Of a DNA stretch of 64,000 bases, positions 27,637-38,155 are shown in pieces (within the stretch, counting starts at the first letter, position 1; each line of letters begins with the position of its first letter). The notes beneath the pieces are model-generated. The model made no database searches and was not told where the DNA came from. It saw only the letters and a list, made by a program, of their open reading frames with translations. Location: positions 310,001-374,000 of the forward strand of contig CAWHIX010000008.1 of the NCBI GenBank assembly GCA_963829545.1. Reading direction: 5' to 3'. This DNA comes from JAXGXJ01 sp963829545 (GTDB lineage Bacteria; Actinomycetota; Thermoleophilia; RBG-16-64-13). The translations under genes were made by a program, and so were the position numbers.

Positions 27637-28449
27637 ATGTTCTATCCAGTCCAGTGCGATCTGAGCGACACGTCGCGTGTGCAGCAGGCCACGGTGGTCC
27701 TCAACCCGGCTGAGTCCCGGCGCCTCCTGGCCAAGACCGTCGCCGGTCTTCCCGAGATCAAGAACGCCTATGCCAACGGCCGGCTTTCGGTATCCACCTG
27801 CTCAACCAGCGCCCTGGTCCTGGAAGAGTTGACCGGGGAGAAACTCCCCCCATACTGCTACTGCATCGGCATGGTGGCGGACGGGATGCTCACCACCAGC
27901 CACAAGGACGACCGGGAGGTCGCCCGCTTCTTCGTCAAGGGCGAGCGCGTGGAGATGGAGGCCTGGAACTTCCTCGACAGCTTCGAGAAGGGCGACGCCG
28001 TGGTGAAGGGTGCCAACGCCGTCGATCCGCAAGGAAACGCGGGTGTGCTCGCCAGCAACCCCCAGGCGGGTACCGTAGGTGCGCTCATCAGCCTTATCGC
28101 CGTGAGGGGGCTGCCCATCATCATGCCCGTGGGGTTGGAGAAGCTCGTGGCCTCCGTACCCGAGGCCTCGGCGGGATGGGGGCAACTTACGCTGGTCCGC
28201 AGCATGGGCGAGAACGTATGGCTCTACCCGGTGACCTGCGGTCTGGTCGTCACCGAGATCCAGGCCCTGGGTATTCTCGCCGGCGTCAGAGTGCGCCACG
28301 TCGCGAGCGGAGGCATCGGCGGCAGTGAGGGGGCGGTCGTCCTCCTGCTCGAAGGATACGAAGAGAACATCGACAAGGCTTGGGACATCGTGTCGAGCGT
28401 GAAGGGCGAGAGGCCGATCGGCGTGCCGCGACACAAGTTCTCCTGCTAG
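27637..28449 (+). CDS. Unrecognised 270-aa protein
   Basis: I do not recognise the family. It is a soluble protein with no signal peptide or membrane helix. Notable parts are four cysteines at TCSTSAL, YCYCIGM and the final FSC; a central KGANAVDPQGNAGVLAS followed by a hydrophobic ALISLIAVRGLPIIMPVG, distantly like the Rossmann-like core of LUD or isomerase-type folds; and a glycine-rich GGIGGSEGAVVLLLEG. The start ATG follows GGTGGTGG. recQ starts 7 nt downstream with its own GGAGG site, so the two may be co-transcribed. Confidence 0.7.
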   Translation: MFYPVQCDLSDTSRVQQATVVLNPAESRRLLAKTVAGLPEIKNAYANGRLSVSTCSTSALVLEELTGEKLPPYCYCIGMVADGMLTTSHKDDREVARFFVKGERVEMEAWNFLDSFEKGDAVVKGANAVDPQGNAGVLASNPQAGTVGALISLIAVRGLPIIMPVGLEKLVASVPEASAGWGQLTLVRSMGENVWLYPVTCGLVVTEIQALGILAGVRVRHVASGGIGGSEGAVVLLLEGYEENIDKAWDIVSSVKGERPIGVPRHKFSC

Positions 28450-28456
28450 GGAGGCC

Positions 28457-30381
28457 ATGACCGCTGACGCCATCCCCACGCCCGACTCCGTTCTTCGCGC
28501 AGTCTTCGGGTACTCGGAGTTCCGCTCCAACCAGCGGCAGGTAATAGACACGGTCCTGGCGGGCCAGGACGCCTTCGTGCTCATGCCCAGCGGCGGCGGG
28601 AAGTCGCTCTGCTACCAGATCCCGGCCCTGCTGCGTCCGGGCACGGGCATCGTGGTGTCACCCCTGATCTCGCTGATGAAGGACCAAGTGGATGCTCTGC
28701 GCGCGAACGGGGTTCGGGCGGCTGCATACAACTCCTCGCTCGACCCGAGCACGCGCGCGGCGCGGTGCTCGCCGATCTGGCCGCCGGCCGCTTGGACCTG
28801 CTGTACGTGTCGCCCGAGCGGGTGACCGGCGAGCCGTTTCTGGACCGGCTCGCGGGGCTGGCGGGTGCGCCGCTGGGCGACGGACGCGGCGACGGTGCCG
28901 GCATCGCGCTCATCGCCGTGGACGAGGCGCACTGCATCTCCCAGTGGGGTCACGACTTCCGGCCCGAATACGCGACGCTGGGGCGACTGCGGGACCGCTT
29001 TCCCGGCGTTCCCCTCGTTGCTCTCACCGCGACCGCCGACCCGCATACCCGGGACGACATCCGCGACAAGCTCGGTCTCGAGGAGGCGGCCTGTTTCATC
29101 TCCAGCTTCGACCGACCCAACATCCGCCTCCAGGTGGTCGAGAAGCATGACCCTCACGCTCAGATCCAGCGTTTTCTGAACGGCCACGACGGCGAGGCGG
29201 GCATCATCTACTGTTCCACCCGCAAGCGCACGGAAGACGTGGCCACCCGCCTGCGCGCGCGCGGCATCGCCGCGGCCGCCTACCACGCCGGGTTGGCGGC
29301 GGAGGAGCGGGAGCGAGTCCAGGAAGCGTTCATTTTTGACAGGATCCGGATCGTGGTGGCGACTGTCGCCTTCGGGATGGGCATCGACAAGACCAACGTC
29401 CGTTTCGTGATCCACTGGGACCTGCCGCAGCATCTGGAGGGCTACTACCAGGAGATCGGCCGGGCCGGCCGCGACGGGCTGGCGGCGGAGGCGCTGCTGT
29501 TGTTCGGCTGGGAGGACGTGCCTCGGGTGCGGGCCTTGATCGACGGGGGGAGAACGCGGAACGGGTCGCGGTCGAGCAGCACAAGTTCGGCGCGATGGTC
29601 GGCTTCGCCCAGGGGCTCACGTGCCGGCGGCGGGCGCTGCTCGGGTACCTGGGGGAGACCATGGAGAACGACTGTGGCAATTGCGACGTCTGTCTCGACC
29701 CGCCCGAGTTGTACGACGCGACCGAGGACGCGCAGAAGGCGCTGTCCTGTGTATATCGGCTGCGGCAGCGGTTCGGTGTGGGGCACGTGGTCGACGTTCT
29801 ACGCGGCTCGAGCAATCAGCGCGTGATCGATCTGGGGCACGACAGTCTGTCGACGCACGGCATCGGGGCGCACTTGAGCGCGGATGCCTGGCGGAGCCTG
29901 TTGCGGCAACTGCTCCATTTGGGATACCTGCGGCAGGAGATGGGGGAGTATCCGGTGTTGGCGCTCACTCCGGCCGCCGGACCGCTGCTGCGAGGCGAGG
30001 AGTCGCTGCTGCTGGCGAGGCCGCGCGTGAGGGTCAAGCCGGCGAAGGAAGCAAGGCGCGGGCGGGGCAAGGGCCGACGGCCGGTGCCGCGGGCGCCGCC
30101 TCGGCGCCGACGCCGCTGCTGGACTCGGCGACGAAGCCCTGTTCGAGGAATTGCGCGCGTTGCGAAGACAGATCGCAGAGCGGGAAGGGGTGCCTGCCTA
30201 TGTCATCTTCCACGACGCCACCCTGCGCGAGATGGCGGCGCTTCAACCGACCACGCCGGACGGACTTCTCGACGTCAGCGGGGTGGGGGAACGCAAGCTG
30301 GAGAAGTACGGTGACGAGTTCCTGGAAGCGCTGCGTTCGAGCGCTGCGCGTGGTCCAGGCGCTGGGGCTTCGGTATCCTAG
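28457..30381 (+). CDS. recQ: RecQ-family ATP-dependent DNA helicase (three or more frameshifts)
   Basis: The pieces in order are: Q-motif and motif I (FRSNQRQVI, MPSGGGKSLCYQ); a break near 28770; DEAH box (VDEAHCISQWGHDFRP), motif III (ALTATADP), motifs IV-VI (YCSTRKRTEDV, VATVAFGMGIDKTNVRFVIH, QEIGRAGRDG); a break in a G-run near 29550; the zinc-binding CRRRALLGYLGE with CGNCDVC; a winged helix; further break(s) at 30040-30140; and a C-terminal HRDC domain (LREMAALQPTTPDGLLDVSG). Rejoined it is about 640 aa with full RecQ architecture. The start is ATG 28457 behind GGGAGG. Confidence 0.85.
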
Positions 30382-30386
30382 CTCCC

Positions 30387-31773
30387 ATGGGTGATGTGAT
30401 GCCGACCATCCTCGACCGGATAGCCTTCGCGGAAGGACTTCGCCGGGGCAGCGAAGGCCCTCGTGGATTGGGCGCGCGACCTCACCGGCTGCGAAGCGGC
30501 GATGCTTCGCTTCAGAGAGGGTGATGACGAGCAGGGGGCTTGGATCCCGGCTCTCTTCGACCAAGGCTTCGGGGAGCGCTTCCTGCGCGATGAGATCCTG
30601 ATCGGGTCTGAGGAGTGCCTGTGCGGCTGCGTCTGCGACGGTCGCGCCCAGGCGGACTTCCCCTTCTTCACTGAGGCCGGGTCTTTCTCCTGGGGACGCT
30701 TCCAGACCATCGCGGACGAGTTCTCAATGGACTCCTTGGACAACGTTCGCGGGCGCTGCATCCTCGAAGGCTTCGAATCGGTGGCTATCCTCCCGCTGGG
30801 GGGTGACGGTGCGCCGGAGTCGGCAGACGCGGCGGCCGCGCCGGGGTCGGGCGGGCGCTCGGACGGGACGGCGGCGCCGCTCGGATGCCTGCATCTGGCG
30901 GATCGGGCGCGCGACAGGTTCGCGCCCCATCTAGAGACCCTCGAGTCGGTCTGCCGAGCGGCCGGACCCCTTCTCGCTCGTTTCCCATCCGAGGAGCGGA
31001 CCGCTTCTCTGATCGGCGCGATCGAAACCGCGCTGGCCCCGGCGACGGTGCCGCAGGTCTCCGCTCTCGACCTGGCAGTTTGCTTCACCTCGGCTACCGA
31101 GACCGCCCACCTGGGTGGCGACTTCTACGACGTCATCGAGTTCGACGACGGCGAGGTCCTCCTGCTGGTCGGCGACTACTGCGGCAAGGGGATCGCGGCG
31201 GCGGGCATGGCGGCGCGGGCCCGCCAAGCCATCACCGAACTTGTCCGCAAGGACCAGAGCCCTGCCGAATTACTGGAGATCGCCGAGACCATCCTTCAAG
31301 GCCTGCTTCCGGAAGGCAAGTTCGTGACTCTGGCCGCCTGCCGGTATTCGCCGGGCGGGAAGCTGGAATGCGCTCTTGCCGGACACCCCTATCCATTGGC
31401 CTTGGAGGGCGGAGGCGGGGTGGGCGAACTGTCTCTGCCCACGAATCTTCCGCTGGGCTGTGCCATCGCCACCGGTCGTTTCCGCGAAGGAGAGGCCTGT
31501 CTGCAACAGAGTCAGACGCTGGTGCTGTATACGGATGGGATCACCGAATCGCGCCGCGAAGGTCGCCTGTTCGGGGTGGAGGGCATCGCCAAGGTTTGGC
31601 GGGGGATGACGAGTTGCGCACTCGGTGAACTCACCTCGACTCTCTGCTCCACGAGTGCCGAGTTCCATGCCCCCGACCTTCCCTCCGACGATCGCCTCGT
31701 GCTGGCCGCCCGGGCGTCGGTACCCCCAGAGTCGGAGAAACCCGCCGCCGGCCTGCGCAGCGGCCTCGCGTAG
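30387..31773 (+). CDS. GAF plus PP2C/SpoIIE-type serine phosphatase (one frameshift near start)
   Basis: The long frame (30463-31773) lacks its beginning. ATG 30387 or 30399 (MPTILDRIAFAE) leads into DFAGAAKALVDWARDLTG after removing one G near 30433. Residues up to about 210 are a GAF-like sensor with a cluster of cysteines (EECLCGCVCDG). From about residue 235 it is a SpoIIE-type phosphatase, with metal-binding aspartates in HLGGDFYDVIEF, LLVGDYCGKGIAA, LYTDGITESRR and PSDDRLVLAAR. Such proteins act on anti-anti-sigma factors (RsbU-like). No sigma-factor partner is seen nearby. The four closely spaced cysteines in the sensor may bind metal or sense redox. Confidence 0.85.
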
Positions 31774-31967
31774 TCGCAGCATCTACCGGGGGAGGAGCGG
31801 CACCAGTTCGCCTGGTCTGAGTGCGGGCACGGTCCCGCCCGCGAAATGGCGCGGTCGCTTTCTTCTCGAGCATATCCAGCGCGAGGGCTTTGCACCATCC
31901 GACTTTGGGCTTAGTCTGGAGGGTGAGATCAGCAACAGGCGGCGTCCAAGAAGAAAGGGAGGAGCCC

Positions 31968-32291
31968 GTGGCCTACGACGAAGAACTCGACGCCCGCGTG
32001 GAAGAGATCGCCACCGCGTGGGGCGCCAGCCGCAAGAAGATGTTCGGTGGCACGGGCTACATGCTCAACGGCAACATGATGGCGGGGGTGCTCGGCGACA
32101 ACGTCATCCTGCGCTTGGGCCCCGAGGACGGAAAGGCGGCCCTGCGGCGGCGGCACGTGCGTCCCTTCGACATCAGCAAGAACCCCATGTCGGGCTGGGT
32201 ACAGGTCGGCCCCGAGGTGGTTCATGGTGCGGCGCTCGAGGACTGGTTGGAACAGGCCCGTGACTTCGTCAGCACCCTGCCCGCGAAATGA
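31968..32291 (+). CDS. TfoX N-terminal domain protein
   Basis: This 107-aa protein starts at GTG 31968 behind GGGAGGAG. The core KKMFGGTGYMLNGNMMAGVL, then VILRLGPEDG and the WVQVGPEVV strand are the TfoX_N fold. The competence-related C-terminal domain of TfoX is absent, as in many stand-alone actinobacterial members, so a function in DNA uptake should not be assumed. It ends 16 nt before the phosphotriesterase-like gene. Confidence 0.85.
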   Translation: MAYDEELDARVEEIATAWGASRKKMFGGTGYMLNGNMMAGVLGDNVILRLGPEDGKAALRRRHVRPFDISKNPMSGWVQVGPEVVHGAALEDWLEQARDFVSTLPAK

Positions 32292-32307
32292 GAAGAGGAG
32301 GCGGATA

Positions 32308-33378
32308 ATGGCCGAGGCGACGTTGGTAGGAAAAGCACAGACCGTGCTCGGCCCGGTCGACCCGGGGGTGCTGGGTATCACCTCCGCTCACGAGCACATC
32401 CTTTCGGACATGTCCGCCTACTTCCAGGAGCCGGAGAAGCCATCGGAGAAGCATCTCGCCGACAGGCCTCTGTCTCTCGAGATCATCGGCTGGTGCAGGG
32501 CGCACCGCTTCAGCAACCATGACAACGCACGCCTGAACGATCCGGAACTCGCCATTCCGGAGGTGCTGCGTTTCAAGGACGCCGGCGGCGGCACCATCGT
32601 CGAGATGAGCCAGCACGGCATGAACCGGGACCCGGCAGGCCTGGCGCAGGTCGCGCAGGCTACCGGCCTCAACATCGTCATGGGCAGCGGCTACTACCTG
32701 GGCATGTCGCATCCCGCCGGCATGGACGAGAAGACCGAGGACCAGATCGCGGACGAGATCGTCGCCGACATCCTTGAGGGGGCGGATGGTAGTGGGATCA
32801 GAGCCGGGCTGATCGGCGAGATAGGCTGCTCTGTCCCCTTGGCGGCCAACGAGAGGAAGGTCCTACGAGCCGCCGCGGCGGCACAGCGGCGCACGGGCGC
32901 GCCCATGGACATACACCCGGGCTTCAGCGACGCGTCGGTGCTGGAGATCATCGCCATCCTGCAGGACGCCGGCGCCCTGCTCACCCAGACCATGATCAGC
33001 CACGTGGAGAACTTCGACTACACCCTGGACACCCGTCTGCGCATCCTGGAGTCCGGCTGCTTCGTCGGCTACGACAACTTCGGGAACCTGGGCTATCCCC
33101 ACTGCTATCTGGGGCGAGTGATCAATCTGACCACCGACCTCCACAGGATCAGGGACATCAAGGAACTCATCGACCGGGGCTTTCTCGCTCAGGTCCTGCT
33201 AGGCCAGGATCTCTGTTTCAAGGACATGTACAGCTGCTACGGCGGTTACGGCTACGGGCACCTGCTCGAGAACGCCGTGCCTCTCATGAGGGACATGGGA
33301 CTGGCGGACGGCGAGATCGACGCGCTGCTGGTCGACAATCCGCGGCGGTTTCTGACCTTCGGGGAGCCGGTGGATTAG
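32308..33378 (+). CDS. Phosphotriesterase-family metal-dependent hydrolase
   Basis: This 356-aa protein starts at ATG 32308 behind GAGGAGG. It shows the binuclear-metal layout of the phosphotriesterase family: the HEH pair in GITSAHEHIL, GEIGCS in place of the bridging lysine region, MDIHPGF and ISHVENFD histidines, and the GQDLCFKD aspartate. Members include lactonases and amidohydrolases as well as phosphotriesterases. The natural substrate is unknown; a lactone or cyclic ester is as likely as an organophosphate. Confidence 0.85.
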   Translation: MAEATLVGKAQTVLGPVDPGVLGITSAHEHILSDMSAYFQEPEKPSEKHLADRPLSLEIIGWCRAHRFSNHDNARLNDPELAIPEVLRFKDAGGGTIVEMSQHGMNRDPAGLAQVAQATGLNIVMGSGYYLGMSHPAGMDEKTEDQIADEIVADILEGADGSGIRAGLIGEIGCSVPLAANERKVLRAAAAAQRRTGAPMDIHPGFSDASVLEIIAILQDAGALLTQTMISHVENFDYTLDTRLRILESGCFVGYDNFGNLGYPHCYLGRVINLTTDLHRIRDIKELIDRGFLAQVLLGQDLCFKDMYSCYGGYGYGHLLENAVPLMRDMGLADGEIDALLVDNPRRFLTFGEPVD

Positions 33379-33398
33379 TCCAGCCCGGCTACACAATC

Positions 33399-33833
33399 TC
33401 AGCGGATGCCCGAGTCGTAGTCGATCCGGACGGTGGTGAACGTCCCGGGCTTGACGGTCACTTCTTGAGGCGACGCTATGGGAAGCGGATCTCCCTGCTC
33501 GGGTTCGACGAGATACCGTCCGGGGGCGAGTGGTACCCGGAACCTGCCGTCGTCGCCGGACATGGTCTCGGCCACGACTTCGCCCTCGGGGATGCTCTTG
33601 ATGCGGATGACGGCCGAATATGGCTTGGAATCCTCCCCCTCCTGGCCCTCGCTGACCACGGGGCTGAGTGGTCCGATGCGCACTTCGCCTTCGATGCCGC
33701 TGTCGAGGACGGCGTCATCGCCACAGCCGAGAGCCGGAGATAGGAGGAGTACGACTCCGAGGAGGATCGCTGCGAGCAGCTGTCTTGAGAGTCTGACTCT
33801 TTGCTGGAGGCTTTGGGTAGGGAGCGGCGTCAT
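33399..33833 (-). CDS. Small lipoprotein with carboxypeptidase-regulatory-like (Cna-B) domain
   Basis: This 144-aa protein starts at ATG 33833 (MTPLPTQSLQQ); the frame is open further up but that part looks non-coding. A basic, then hydrophobic leader ends in a lipobox (SPALGC). The rest is an Ig-like domain of the Cna-B/CarboxypepD_reg type, with the telling AETMSGDDGRFRVPLAPGRY followed by the YLVEPEQGDP strand. It is probably anchored outside the membrane; the binding partner is unknown. It converges on the phosphotriesterase-like gene with 20 nt between stops. Confidence 0.75.
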   Translation of the reverse strand: MTPLPTQSLQQRVRLSRQLLAAILLGVVLLLSPALGCGDDAVLDSGIEGEVRIGPLSPVVSEGQEGEDSKPYSAVIRIKSIPEGEVVAETMSGDDGRFRVPLAPGRYLVEPEQGDPLPIASPQEVTVKPGTFTTVRIDYDSGIR

Positions 33834-34053
33834 GGCTTCCAGTGTATCCTGGCGGCGAGAGCGAAACACGGTGGATGGGGCTCGGATGACGCAGTACGCT
33901 GAAATCGGGCGCCAGACCGGGTAAGCTTCAGAATCAACGTCGCGCCACCGGCTTCGGGTACACGATATCGGCGCTGCCACAACGGTGCGCGACCAGCGGC
34001 CAAAGGGCCGTCACATACCGAGCCCCATCATCGACCCCAGGGGGACAAGCAAC

Positions 34054-34929
34054 ATGACCCGCACCATAGACCCGATCGTCACCGCCGACTGGCTGCAAGC
34101 GAAGCTGCAGCAGCCCGACCGTCCTGACTTCACCATCATCGACCTGCGTTGGGCCGAGGAATACGCGGCCGGGCACATCCCCGGAGCCATCTCGGTGCCC
34201 TTCGGCCTGCAGTCGGTCTGGGCGGAATCGGGCGGTGACTATCTGCTCGAGCTGCCTCCCGACGACGACCTGTTCAAGCTCATCGGGGACTGCGGGCTGA
34301 CGGCCGACTCCAAGGTGGTCCTCGTCGGCAGGGTGGAGGAGCCGCCGGCTCCGCAGTACGCTCTGGCCGATCCCGCGCGGGCCGCTGCCACCCTCATGTA
34401 CGCCGGGGTCCGCAACGTGGCCGTCCTATCCGGTGGCCATCCGGCCTGGGAGAGGGCAGGCGGGGGGACGACGAGCGACGTCTCCACCATCACGCCCACC
34501 AGCTACCGCCCCGACGCCTCAGCCGTGGACGGGGCCACCTGGGTGTCGACCGACTACGTGAAGGAGCACATCGGCACCGCCGTGCTCGTCGACGGCAGGG
34601 ACCCCGACCAGTACTTCGGCGTCTCCATCGACCCCTTCGCCGACATGCGCGGGCACATCCCCACCGCCCGCAGCCTGCCCATGGTCTGGGTGTGGGAGAG
34701 GGACGGCACCTACCGGCCGGCCGACCTGATCGCGGGGATGGTGGCCGGGGTCATCGGTGAGGACAAGGACCAGGAGATCATCGCCTACTGCGGTGTCGGG
34801 GGCTATGCGAGCACCTGGTGGTTCCTGCTTACCCAGTTGCTGGGCTATCGCGACGTCAAGATCTACGACGGCTCCATGGAGGCCTGGGTCGATCTGAAGA
34901 ACCCGCTGGTGCAGTACCGCTGGGAGTAG
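34054..34929 (+). CDS. Sulfurtransferase (two rhodanese domains)
   Basis: This 291-aa protein has two rhodanese domains. The first (DLRWAEEYAAGHIPGAISVP) has no cysteine in its active-site loop and is inactive. The second (DGRDPDQYFG, GHIPTARSLP) carries Cys246 in AYCGVGGYAS, the persulfide-forming loop. The overall layout is that of thiosulfate or 3-mercaptopyruvate sulfurtransferases. The start is ATG 34054 behind CAGGGGGA. It is a single gene. Confidence 0.87.
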   Translation: MTRTIDPIVTADWLQAKLQQPDRPDFTIIDLRWAEEYAAGHIPGAISVPFGLQSVWAESGGDYLLELPPDDDLFKLIGDCGLTADSKVVLVGRVEEPPAPQYALADPARAAATLMYAGVRNVAVLSGGHPAWERAGGGTTSDVSTITPTSYRPDASAVDGATWVSTDYVKEHIGTAVLVDGRDPDQYFGVSIDPFADMRGHIPTARSLPMVWVWERDGTYRPADLIAGMVAGVIGEDKDQEIIAYCGVGGYASTWWFLLTQLLGYRDVKIYDGSMEAWVDLKNPLVQYRWE

Positions 34930-35192
34930 GATCGGGCGGGCGCTTCCGCGGACGGTCTTGTCTCGCGCCCCTTGGGACATTCCTTATGGCCTCACCGTGG
35001 CTGCTTCGCGGCCCGCCCCTGTCCTTCTGACCAGGCCAAATCCCGTCCTTCGGCGCAGCACGGATTCCCAACCTCTGCCCGGTCCGCCGCCACGCTTCCC
35101 ATCGTAACCTGATGTCAACCGAGCGGTCGACGATGCCCACGGCGACGACGGCCGGGCGGGGAGATCGCCAAGCGACCAGAATGGGGAGCGTC

Positions 35193-37713
35193 ATGAGAAG
35201 ATACGGTCTGGAGTCCATCGCCCGGGCGTGTGCCCGTCGTCCCTGGTGGACCCTGGCGGCCTGGGCGGTCGTGCTCGTCTGTGCTGCGGCCGTCACCATG
35301 CTTTACCTGGGGGGCGCCCTCAGCAACGAGCAACGCTTCACCAACGATCCGGAGTCCTCCCGGGCTACCGCCCTGATCAGCGAGGAGTTCCCCGGGAACG
35401 ACCGGTCGAGGGAGATAGTCATCGTCCGGTCGGCCGGGTCGACTGCTGACGATTCCCAGTTCCGGGAACAGGTACAGGCGGTCACGGCCGCGATCATGGC
35501 CTTGGGTCCGACGGTGGTTGAATCCGGCGTCGACTACACCAACGACGCTTCGCCGGTGCTCGTCTCCGACGACCGGCATGCGGTCCTTTCGCTCTTCAAC
35601 ATGGCACCCTCCGAGGGCAGCGCTCTCGAGAACGCTGAATCTCTGACCGCCGCCGCCCGTTCGGCGGCAGGCGCCTCCGACTTCGAGGTACTCGTGACGG
35701 GCGAGGCCAGCATCAATGCCGACTTCGGCGCCACCGCCGAGAGCGACCTGCGCACCGGCGAGATCTTCGGCGTCGGGATAGCCCTGATCATCCTAGTGCT
35801 GGTGTTTGGGGCCATCGTCACCGCCGCCGTTCCCCTGATAATGGCGCTGGCATCCATCCTCTTGGCCATGGGTATCACCGCGGTGGTGGGCCAGTTCATG
35901 GACTTGTCGTTCTTCATCACCAACATGATCACCATGATTGGCCTGGCCATGGGCATCGATTACTCGCTGTTCGTGGTCTCGCGCTACCGGGAAGAGAGGG
36001 CCGCGGGGCGGGACAAGATCGACGCAATCGGCCGCTCAGGCTCGACTGCCACCCGCTCGGTGCTGTTCAGTGCCATGGCCGTCATCCTGGCCCTGGGCGG
36101 GCTTTTCCTGGTGCCGTCGACTCTGTTCCACAGCATGGCGGTGGGTGCGATCATCGCCGTCTTCACAGCTCTGCTGGCGGCGCTCACCCTGCTGCCGGCC
36201 CTCCTGGGGGTCCTGGGCGACCGGGTCAACGCGCTCCGCGTGCCATTCCTGGGCAAAAACGCAACTGGCGCCGCCGGCGCGGGCGGTGGCGCGGACGGCG
36301 CGGTAGGTGGCACAGGCGGTGCCGGCGGATTCTGGGGGCACCTGACGCACGGCGTCATGGGGCGCCCGGTCGTGAGCCTTGTAGTGGCTGGAGGATTCCT
36401 CCTCCTGCTTGCCTCACTGTACTTCTCGATCGATCTGGGTTCGGCGGGCGTCGATACTCTGCCCGCTTCCATGGAGTCGCGCAAGGGCTTCGAGGTTCTC
36501 CAGGCCCAGTTCCCCGGCGTCTCGACGGAGCCGGTTGAGGTCGTCGTCGCGGGCGAGGCAGGTTCTCCGGCCGTCGTGCAAGGCATCGAAAGACTGCGCG
36601 AACATTCTGATCACCGACCCCGCCTTCATCGGCGAGGGCACCACTATGATCAGCCCCGCCGGCGATCTCACCGTGCTCTCGCTGGTGGTCCTGGGCGAGC
36701 CCAACGGGGGAGAAGCGCAGGCGGCCGTCAGGGCGTTGCGCTCCGATCATCTCCCCGCGGCTTTCGCAGGCACCGGGCTCGTCGTGGGCACCGACGTACT
36801 CACCACCGGCCAGACCTCCTTCATCATCGACTATCTCGACACCATCAACGCAGCCACGCCCTGGGTCTTCCTCTTCGTCCTGGGACTGTCGTTCGTGCTC
36901 CTGCTGGTGGTGTTCCGGTCGGTCGTGGTGCCGCTCAAAGCGATCCTCATGAACCTGCTCTCGGTGGGAGCCGCCTACGGCCTCATGGTGGCGGTGTTCC
37001 AGAAGGGATGGGGAGCCGACCTTCTCGGCCTCCAGAGAGTCGACTTCGTCGAGGCCTGGGTGCCTCTCTTCCTGTTCGCCGTGCTCTTCGGCACCTCCAT
37101 GGACTACCACGTGTTCCTTCTCAGTCGCATACGCGAGCGCTTCGATCAGACCGGGGACAACCGGGAGTCGGTGGCCTTCGGTCTCCGCAGGACGGGCGGG
37201 ATCATTACCGGGGCGGCGCTCATCATGGTGGCGGTGTTCGGCGGGTTCGCGGCCGGCGACCTGGTGATGTTCCAGCAGCTCGGGTTCGGGCTCGCAGTGG
37301 CGGTGCTTCTGGACGCGACCGTGGTGCGCTGCGTGTTGGTCCCGGCCGCTATGCGGCTGCTTGGGGACGCCAACTGGTGGTTCCCTCGCTGGCTGCAGTG
37401 GCTGCCCGACCTGCGGGTCGAGGGCGGAGAGGCCGCGGACGATCCTGCCCGTGGCGGCGACGGAGCCGGCGGCGAAGGTTGCTCGGCGACGGAGGCGCGA
37501 TCCGCAACGGGTGCCCGTCGTGGTGACGGCCGCCGCGGCGGCTCAGGGACGAGCGCCCCAGACGATGCTCGACGGTGGTCTGATTGCAGCCACCGAGACG
37601 GACTGAGCGCCGGCGAGGCCGACGGGACGGCAGAACGCGACGGGCCGGGGCGATCGCCCCGGCCCGTCGCCGTGTCTCATGGGTCCCCGCAGACCGCGGT
37701 ACCGGGATCCTAG
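35193..37713 (+). CDS. MMPL/RND-family membrane transporter (frameshifted)
   Basis: The first frame (ATG 35193, MRRYGLESIARACARRPWWT) holds the first helix, an external domain and six helices with the MMPL motif MGIDYSLFVVSRYREE. Near 36603 a surplus G shifts the frame. The second half repeats the plan, with VLLGTSMDYHVF-like FGTSMDYHVFLLSRIRERF and five more helices. The tail after about 37480 may shift again: one frame stops at 37606, just before the palindrome at 37637, while the frame used here runs through it to 37713. MMPL proteins export lipids, siderophores or hopanoids. Corrected length is about 800-840 aa. Confidence 0.83.
37637..37670 (+). terminator. Perfect 34-bp palindrome after the MMPL gene
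   Basis: Two perfect 17-bp arms with no spacer, nearly all G and C. It lies 30 nt after the likely true stop of the MMPL gene (37606) and before the convergent small gene. There is no T-run. Confidence 0.65.
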
Positions 37714-38018
37714 TGGATCTGCTCCCCGAAGGTGATGTGAAGGACTGAGGTCAGGCTGGCCATCTTGGCCGTGAAGGCCTTGTACTCCTCCGTCTTGGTG
37801 TCCCGATTGCGGAAATCATCGAGATTCTTGAGGGTCACGATCCCGACGTACTTGAAGGGGACGGTGCCCGTGGGGCTGGAGTCGAGCCTGACCAACTCGT
37901 ATTTCTCAACCGAAGGGAGACTGTCGATGAACGGACCCTTCTCTGTGTCGACATATTCCTTGAACTGCTCGTCGGTGACGCCCGGCGCGAGGTTGTACAG
38001 GATGATCTCTTTGGCCAT
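37710..38018 (-). CDS. Small EthD/REDY-like dimeric alpha+beta-barrel protein
   Basis: This 102-aa protein starts MAKEIILYNLAPGVTDEQFK and contains FKEYVDTEKGPFIDSLPSVE and YELVRLDS. This is the pattern of the small ferredoxin-like folds (Dabb, EthD, REDY/HapK-like) that bind small hydrophobic molecules or assist ring-forming and degradation steps. It is the only gene between the MMPL gene and the large Hdr operon. The function is unknown. Its ribosome site (GGAAGG) is good. Confidence 0.65.
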   Translation of the reverse strand: MAKEIILYNLAPGVTDEQFKEYVDTEKGPFIDSLPSVEKYELVRLDSSPTGTVPFKYVGIVTLKNLDDFRNRDTKTEEYKAFTAKMASLTSVLHITFGEQIH

Positions 38019-38155
38019 GGGGACTCGTCCTTCCGAGGGGATGTCTGTTGTCGGTCCAATGGTACCGCTGCCGGCGTGTTTGGGTGGAAGGACAAGGTGG
38101 CCGAAGCCCTAGGTCTGCCGGTCGCAGCGTTGGCTATCGGCCGACCGCCGTCTCC

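Noticed and set aside
28457..30381. Separate small helicase-like genes in place of one recQ
   Set aside because: The pieces carry successive, non-overlapping RecQ motifs in order, and breaks fall at single-base indels including a G-run, so one gene is the simpler reading.
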